Part shown: in pieces, positions 60,153 through 64,000 of the stretch
Position numbering within the stretch: the stretch's first letter is position 1
How the letters are laid out: each line of letters starts with the position of its first letter
Assembly (NCBI RefSeq): GCF_004348445.1
Contig: NZ_SMKV01000023.1
Span: forward strand, 21,821-85,820
Length of the DNA stretch: 64,000 nucleotides
Direction of reading: 5' to 3'
DNA from: Saccharopolyspora aridisoli
Lineage (GTDB): Bacteria; Actinomycetota; Actinomycetes; Mycobacteriales; Pseudonocardiaceae
The notes under the pieces: model-generated
The model's database searches: none
What the model saw: the letters and a program-made list of their open reading frames with translations, nothing else
What the model was told of the DNA's origin: nothing
Made by a program: the position numbers and the translations under genes

Positions 60153-60872
60153 TCACGCTGGCGGCCAGTTCGTCATCTCCTTGGGGCGCGGCGGAGCGTA
60201 GGTGCGCACCTTCGAGGTCGTCAGGCCGAGCCGGACGAGGGACTCGGCGATAGTCACCGCCGCCGTCACGCCGTCGATCACCGGCACGCCGGTGCGATCC
60301 ACGACCCGCTCGGCGAGTCCCGACATGCCGCCGCAGCCCAGGCAGATCGCTTCCGCCCGGTCGTCGCGCACCGCGCTGACCGCCTGCTCCACGATGGCCT
60401 CCACGGCCGCCTGCGGATCGCGTTCCAGGTCCAGCACCGCCAGCCCGCTCGCGCGCACCGACGCGCAGCGGGCGCTGAGACCTGCCGTGTGCAAACGGTC
60501 CTCGATCAGCGGCACCGTGCGGTCCAGGCTGGTCACGACCGAGTAGCTGCGGCCCACGAACTGAGCCGTGCTCGCCGCCGCCTCGGTGATGTCCACGACC
60601 GGGACGTCGAGGAGCTCCTGCAGCCCCTCGCGGCCGTGCTCGCCGTACCCGGCCTGGATGACCGCGTCGAACGGTTCCGGGTAGGCCCGCACGGCCTCCA
60701 TCACGGCGATGGCCGCGAGGTAGCTCTCGTAGTTGCCCTCCACCGACTCCGCCCCGAAGGACGGCGTCAGCGGGACGATCTCGGTCCCGGGCGAGGCGAC
60801 CGAGGCGGCCTGCTCACCGATCGAATCGGTGATGGACTTGGTCGTGTTGACGTTCACGACGAGAATGCGCAT
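60153..60872 (-). CDS. Asp/Glu racemase-family protein (allantoin/hydantoin-racemase-like)
   Basis: A 239-residue Asp/Glu/hydantoin racemase fold. RILVVNVNTTKSITDSI opens the first domain, and ICLGCGGMSGLAERV carries the C-terminal catalytic Cys (Cys180). The N-terminal catalytic Cys of hydantoin/allantoin racemases (ACFxDPGL-type) is replaced: the segment reads VIQAGYGEHGREGL with Gly75 there. It sits with allantoinase and the permease, so interconversion of allantoin enantiomers is the natural guess, but one-base chemistry or another role is possible. 37 bases after the permease in the same operon. Confidence 0.75.
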   Translation of the reverse strand: MRILVVNVNTTKSITDSIGEQAASVASPGTEIVPLTPSFGAESVEGNYESYLAAIAVMEAVRAYPEPFDAVIQAGYGEHGREGLQELLDVPVVDITEAAASTAQFVGRSYSVVTSLDRTVPLIEDRLHTAGLSARCASVRASGLAVLDLERDPQAAVEAIVEQAVSAVRDDRAEAICLGCGGMSGLAERVVDRTGVPVIDGVTAAVTIAESLVRLGLTTSKVRTYAPPRPKEMTNWPPA

Positions 60873-60909
60873 GAATCCGACTTTCTCCGAAAACCCTTGG
60901 TCCGCGGTC

Positions 60910-62391
60910 TCATTCCGCGGCGACGGCGATGGTCTCCCCGTCCACGTCCCGAGCGTCCGGTTTGCCGTCGGCGATGACCGCGTAGATGATCGCGCCGAGG
61001 ATCGCGCCGATGAACCAGGAGAACCCGCCGACCGAGCTGAAGGCCGGCACCAGTGCCAGCACCACGGCGATCGCCGCGGCCGGGATGAACGCCCAGACCG
61101 CCTTGGGATTGTATCCGCGCGTGTAGTGGTACTCGCCGTCGCTGTCCTCGGTGTAGAGCTCGGGCACGTTCACCTTGGTCTTCCGGATCAGCCAGTAGTC
61201 GGCCATGATCACGCCGAACAGCGGGCCGAGCAGCGCGCCCAGACCAGCCAGGAAGTAGTTGACCACCACCGGGCTGTCGTAGAGGTTCCACGGCAGGATG
61301 ACCAGGCCGATCACAGCGCTCACCACTCCCGCGCGGCGGAAGTTCAGCTGCTTCGGGAAGAGGTTGACCAGCACGTAGATCGGGGCGACGAAGTTGGCGA
61401 GCAGGTTGACCGCGATCGTCAGCACGATCAGCGCGAGCGAGGCCAGCGCGAGCAGGTAGGTGTCGGGGATCGTCTGCACGATGTCGGTCGGGCTGGTGAT
61501 CACGCGCCCGTTGATCTTGAACTGCGCCCCGCTGAGGACGACCACGATGCCGGCGAAGAACAGCATGTTCACCGGGATGCCGACCAGGTTGCCCAGCACG
61601 ATCGACTGGCGGCTCTTGGCGGATCGGGTGAAGTCGCAGAAGTTCAGCACGAACGTCCCGTAGATGACCACCCAGAGCGCGGCGCCCTGCAGGATCTGCA
61701 ACCACATCGCCCCGCCGGTCAGCGGCTGGGCCGTGGACATCGAGATCGAGAAGTCCGCGCGGGAGAACATCCAGACCGCGAGGCCCAGCATGGTGATCAG
61801 CGTGGTCGGCGCGGCCACCGCCATGTACCTGCGGATGACGTGCATGCCGTAGCTGACGATGAGGACCTGCACCGCCCACAGCGCCAGGAAGGTGATCCAG
61901 CCGAGCAGCGAAAGACCCAGCACCGACTGGTCTTCCAGTGACTCCAGGCCCGGGAACACCGCGATCAGCAGTGCGTCGAGCACCGAGGAGGCGAGGTAGG
62001 TCTGGATGCCGAACCAGGCGATGGCCACGATCCCGCGCACGGCCGCCGGGATTTGCGCGCCCTTGGTGCCGAACGCGATCCGGCTCATCACCGGGAAGGG
62101 CACGCCCGCCTTGTGCCCCATGTAGCCCGACATGGTCAGCAGCAGGAACAGCAGCGCCGAAGCCAGCACGAACGCGGCCAGGATGCCCCAGACGTTGAGC
62201 CCCAGCGCGAACAGGCCGATCGCGAACGCGTAGTTGCCGAGGCTGTGCACGTCGTTGGCCCAGAGCGTGAAGACGTTGTAGGCACCCCAGCGGCGCCCCT
62301 CCTTCTTCGTGGGCGCCAGGTCGTAGCTGTACAGCCGCTCACTTGAGGCAGGCGGGATGTCCACATCGGATTGGTCGTTCGTGGCAGTCAC
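60910..62391 (-). CDS. NCS1-family allantoin/ureide permease
   Basis: 493 residues, 12 TMs. LYSYDLAPTKKEGRRWGAYNVFTLWANDVHSLGNYAFAIGLF (read in parts) is the NCS1 opening with substrate-binding W and N residues. Further: GHKAGVPFPVMSRIAFGTKGAQ, AIAWFGIQTYLASSVL, FCDFTRSAKSRQSIVLGN and DYWLIRKTKVNVPELY. Closest in pattern to bacterial allantoin (PucI) and hydantoin permeases. GTG 62391 has GGAGG 6 bases upstream. First gene of the leftward operon with the racemase; the shared TATACTTTCG motif lies upstream. Confidence 0.88.
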   Translation of the reverse strand: MTATNDQSDVDIPPASSERLYSYDLAPTKKEGRRWGAYNVFTLWANDVHSLGNYAFAIGLFALGLNVWGILAAFVLASALLFLLLTMSGYMGHKAGVPFPVMSRIAFGTKGAQIPAAVRGIVAIAWFGIQTYLASSVLDALLIAVFPGLESLEDQSVLGLSLLGWITFLALWAVQVLIVSYGMHVIRRYMAVAAPTTLITMLGLAVWMFSRADFSISMSTAQPLTGGAMWLQILQGAALWVVIYGTFVLNFCDFTRSAKSRQSIVLGNLVGIPVNMLFFAGIVVVLSGAQFKINGRVITSPTDIVQTIPDTYLLALASLALIVLTIAVNLLANFVAPIYVLVNLFPKQLNFRRAGVVSAVIGLVILPWNLYDSPVVVNYFLAGLGALLGPLFGVIMADYWLIRKTKVNVPELYTEDSDGEYHYTRGYNPKAVWAFIPAAAIAVVLALVPAFSSVGGFSWFIGAILGAIIYAVIADGKPDARDVDGETIAVAAE

Positions 62392-62435
62392 TAGCCGCCT
62401 CCAAGCTCCACCTCGCCACTCTGCGAGGTGGGTCA

Positions 62436-62457
62436 TTTCCGCGATGCGAAAGTATAC
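62436..62457. promoter_or_regulatory. Ureide operator at the permease
   Basis: On the minus strand TATACTTTCGCATCGCGGAAA (62436-62456), nearly identical to 58588-58607. It includes GTATAC (62452-62457). 45-65 bases before the permease GTG. Confidence 0.7.
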
Positions 62458-62600
62458 GTGCGAGTTGGAGAAGACGGTAAGACGCGCGCACCCGTCCGTC
62501 AATACTGTCCAGCAACCGATCCCGATGTGATCTCGCCAGCGGACCCGAGGGCTTCCACTTCGAGTCGAGGTTGCCTATCCTGCTCCTCAGGCGCCCTTTT

Positions 62601-62606
62601 GTATAC
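62601..62606. promoter_or_regulatory. GTATAC palindrome upstream of ureidoglycine aminohydrolase
   Basis: TTTTGTATACATGAA in an A/T-rich island 62 bases before the TTG start. Third GTATAC in a ureide promoter. Confidence 0.5.
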
Positions 62607-62667
62607 ATGAATTTTGCAGGTCACGGGCGCCTGATAGGTCGGGTTTTCCCGTCGAGGAGGAGTCAGC

Positions 62668-63489
62668 TTGAACACGCCGTCGTACTTCGCGCCTGCCGGT
62701 GGTCTGCCGCCGCAGACCGATCTGCTCACCGACCGGGCGATCGTCACCGAGGCCTACACCGTGATCCCTCGCGGCGTGTTGCGCGACATCGTCACCAGCA
62801 ACTTCCCCGGCTGGACCCGCACCCGCGCCTGGGTGCTCGCCAAGCCCGTCCAGGGCTTCGCCACCACCTTCGCCCAGTACCTCGTCGAGATCGCCCCCGA
62901 AGGCGGCAGCACCCACCCGGAGCCCGAATCCGGCGTCGAATCCGTCGTGTTCCTCATGACCGGCGAACTGGACCTGACCATCGCCGGCACCCGCCACCAC
63001 CTCGAACCCGGCGGCTACGCCTACCTGCCCGCCGGAGCCGACTGGTCGGTCAGCAACCCGGGCGACTCCCCCGCGACGTTCTCCTGGGTGCGCAAGCCCT
63101 ACGAGTTCGTCGACGGCATCTCCGCCCCCGAGCCGTTCGTGACCCGCGAGCAGGACATCGCGCCGACCCCGATGCCCGACACCAACGGCGCCTGGGCGAC
63201 CACCCGCTTCGTCGACCCCGACGACCTCGCCCACGACATGCACGTCAACATCGTCACCTTCCAGCCCGGCGGCGTGATCCCCTTCGCCGAAACCCACGTC
63301 ATGGAGCACGGCCTCTACGTCCTGGAGGGCAAGGCCGTGTACCGCCTCAACGGCGACTGGGTCGAAGTCCAGGAAGGCGACTTCATGTGGCTGCGGGCCT
63401 TCTGCCCCCAAGCCTGCTACGCGGGCGGGCCCGGCCCCTTCCGCTACCTGCTCTACAAGGACGTCAACCGCCAGATCCGCCTCACCTGA
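62668..63489 (+). CDS. allE: (S)-Ureidoglycine aminohydrolase
   Basis: A 273-residue bicupin. IPRGVLRDIVTSNFPGWTRTRAWVLAKP and SGVESVVFLMTGELDLTI are the N-terminal cupin. The C-terminal Mn site is in IPFAETHVMEHGLYVLEGKAVY (Glu, His, His) plus FMWLRAFCPQACYAGG. The enzyme releases ammonia from (S)-ureidoglycine to give (S)-ureidoglycolate. Its substrate requires allantoate amidohydrolase, which is not in the window. TTG 62668 follows GAGGAGG. Its stop overlaps the next convergent gene by 8 bases. Confidence 0.9.
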   Translation: MNTPSYFAPAGGLPPQTDLLTDRAIVTEAYTVIPRGVLRDIVTSNFPGWTRTRAWVLAKPVQGFATTFAQYLVEIAPEGGSTHPEPESGVESVVFLMTGELDLTIAGTRHHLEPGGYAYLPAGADWSVSNPGDSPATFSWVRKPYEFVDGISAPEPFVTREQDIAPTPMPDTNGAWATTRFVDPDDLAHDMHVNIVTFQPGGVIPFAETHVMEHGLYVLEGKAVYRLNGDWVEVQEGDFMWLRAFCPQACYAGGPGPFRYLLYKDVNRQIRLT

Positions 63490-63826
63490 CGGCGGTCCCC
63501 TGGTGGTGCAGCAGGAGCCACTCGCCCGCGCTGCGGACCCACACCGAGGTCCGCAGCGCTGACGCACCGCGGTAGCGGGTGGTGCAGGTCAGCAGGATCG
63601 CGTCGGGACCGAGCCGCGTGGGGCGGAAGTCCGACGCTTCGATCCGCTCGTCGTCACCGCTGCTCGCCTCCGTGGCCCGCACGATCGACTCCCGATCCCA
63701 CACCACCCCGGAAGCCCCGAACTCCCGGAACTCCGGGTGCAGCAACGCCCGAACGGCCTCGGCATCCCCCCGAACCGCGGGCTCCTGCAACCGAAGCTCC
63801 CGCTCAACCACGACCTCGAACTCCAC
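63482..63826 (-). CDS. DUF4440/NTF2-like small protein
   Basis: A 114-residue SnoaL/NTF2-like cone fold: LQEPAVRGDAEAVRALLHPEFREFGASGVVWDRESIV (read in parts), then LTCTTRYRGASALRTSVWVRSAGEWLLLHHQGT. DUF4440 proteins bind small ligands or act as enzymes in varied pathways; no role can be set. GTG 63826 follows GGGAGGGG. Tail-to-tail overlap with allE. It may not belong to the ureide pathway. Confidence 0.8.
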   Translation of the reverse strand: MEFEVVVERELRLQEPAVRGDAEAVRALLHPEFREFGASGVVWDRESIVRATEASSGDDERIEASDFRPTRLGPDAILLTCTTRYRGASALRTSVWVRSAGEWLLLHHQGTAVR

Positions 63827-63939
63827 CCGGCACCCCTCCCCCGCTGATCCCGTCCAGATTACGGCGGTGATCCGACGGGAGCACCGCTTCACCGGGGTAC
63901 CGGCGCGAAACGGGGTGAACCGTCGCGGTGGAGGTCCGG

Positions 63940-64000
63940 TCACGTGGTTGTGGGGGTGAAGGCTTCGGTGCGGGGTGTGCCGTCGTAGTGGGTGGTGGGG
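63940..64000 (-). CDS. C-terminal end of an unidentified gene (runs off the right edge)
   Basis: Nineteen codons (PTTHYDGTPRTEAFTPTTT) end at a TGA at 63940-63942 on the minus strand. Too short to identify. Open to the window end. Confidence 0.45.
   Translation of the reverse strand, partial: PTTHYDGTPRTEAFTPTTT

Overview
The window is high-GC actinomycete chromosome with SD-led genes, frequent GTG/TTG starts and ATGA/TTGA stop-start overlaps. DUF397/XRE pairs, a paralogous clpP pair with a PopR/ClgR-type regulator, an Azt zinc locus and an actinobacterial-type iol cluster fit Pseudonocardiaceae, perhaps Saccharopolyspora; the genus is an inference. No rRNA, tRNA, CRISPR array, IS element or phage gene was seen. 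The first and last genes run off the window.

1-19 kb is mixed accessory and housekeeping DNA: a DUF89 phosphatase (partial), a crotonase, a secreted lipase, a tetR-MFS pair bracketed by 36-bp direct repeats, an MHS symporter, an XRE/DUF397/zinc-ribbon locus, a clpP plus ClpR-like operon with its regulator, a secreted PLC-like enzyme, YdcF, a PDZ protease, a tetR/MFS deletion scar, an FAD monooxygenase and FetB. 18-21.5 kb is a LacI-controlled pair: a DHDPS-family lyase and an Nramp-fold transporter lacking the metal motifs. 21.5-31.4 kb holds a TPR protein, LysR, two SDRs and two DUF2236 oxygenases flanking what I read as a collapsed mce locus (fadD, yrbE and Mas remnants), then a truncated GAF protein and other gene debris.

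31.4-36.3 kb is a zinc-uptake locus: aztA diverges from aztB, a second AztD-like protein, aztC and aztD, with a Zur-box-like palindrome between. 36.4-40.4 kb has a secreted TIM-barrel-like lipoprotein and a GH65 acid-trehalase-like enzyme, ending in an 18-bp perfect terminator stem. 40.7-44.2 kb is an alcohol to aldehyde to acid module (NDMA-type ADH, ALDH, AraC regulator).

45-57.8 kb is a complete myo-inositol pathway in two leftward operons: iolE-iolT-TIM barrel-iolG (with divergent LacI) and iolC-aldolase-iolB-iolD-iolA (with divergent GntR). Inositol enters by IolT, is oxidised (IolG), dehydrated (IolE), ring-opened (IolD), isomerised (IolB), phosphorylated (IolC), cleaved (probably the Cgl0159-type barrel) and converted to acetyl-CoA (IolA). 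57.9-63.5 kb is a ureide cluster (FCD-GntR, allantoinase, racemase, NCS1 permease, ureidoglycine aminohydrolase) whose three promoter regions share GTATAC palindromes.

The most interesting items are: a clpP paralogue without the canonical serine, paired with a regulator ending in LAA and a shared 14-bp operator; the non-canonical Nramp-lyase unit; the collapsed mce locus; the tetR/MFS deletion scar; and the shared operators of the ureide regulon. All calls come from reading the sequence; no database search was run.
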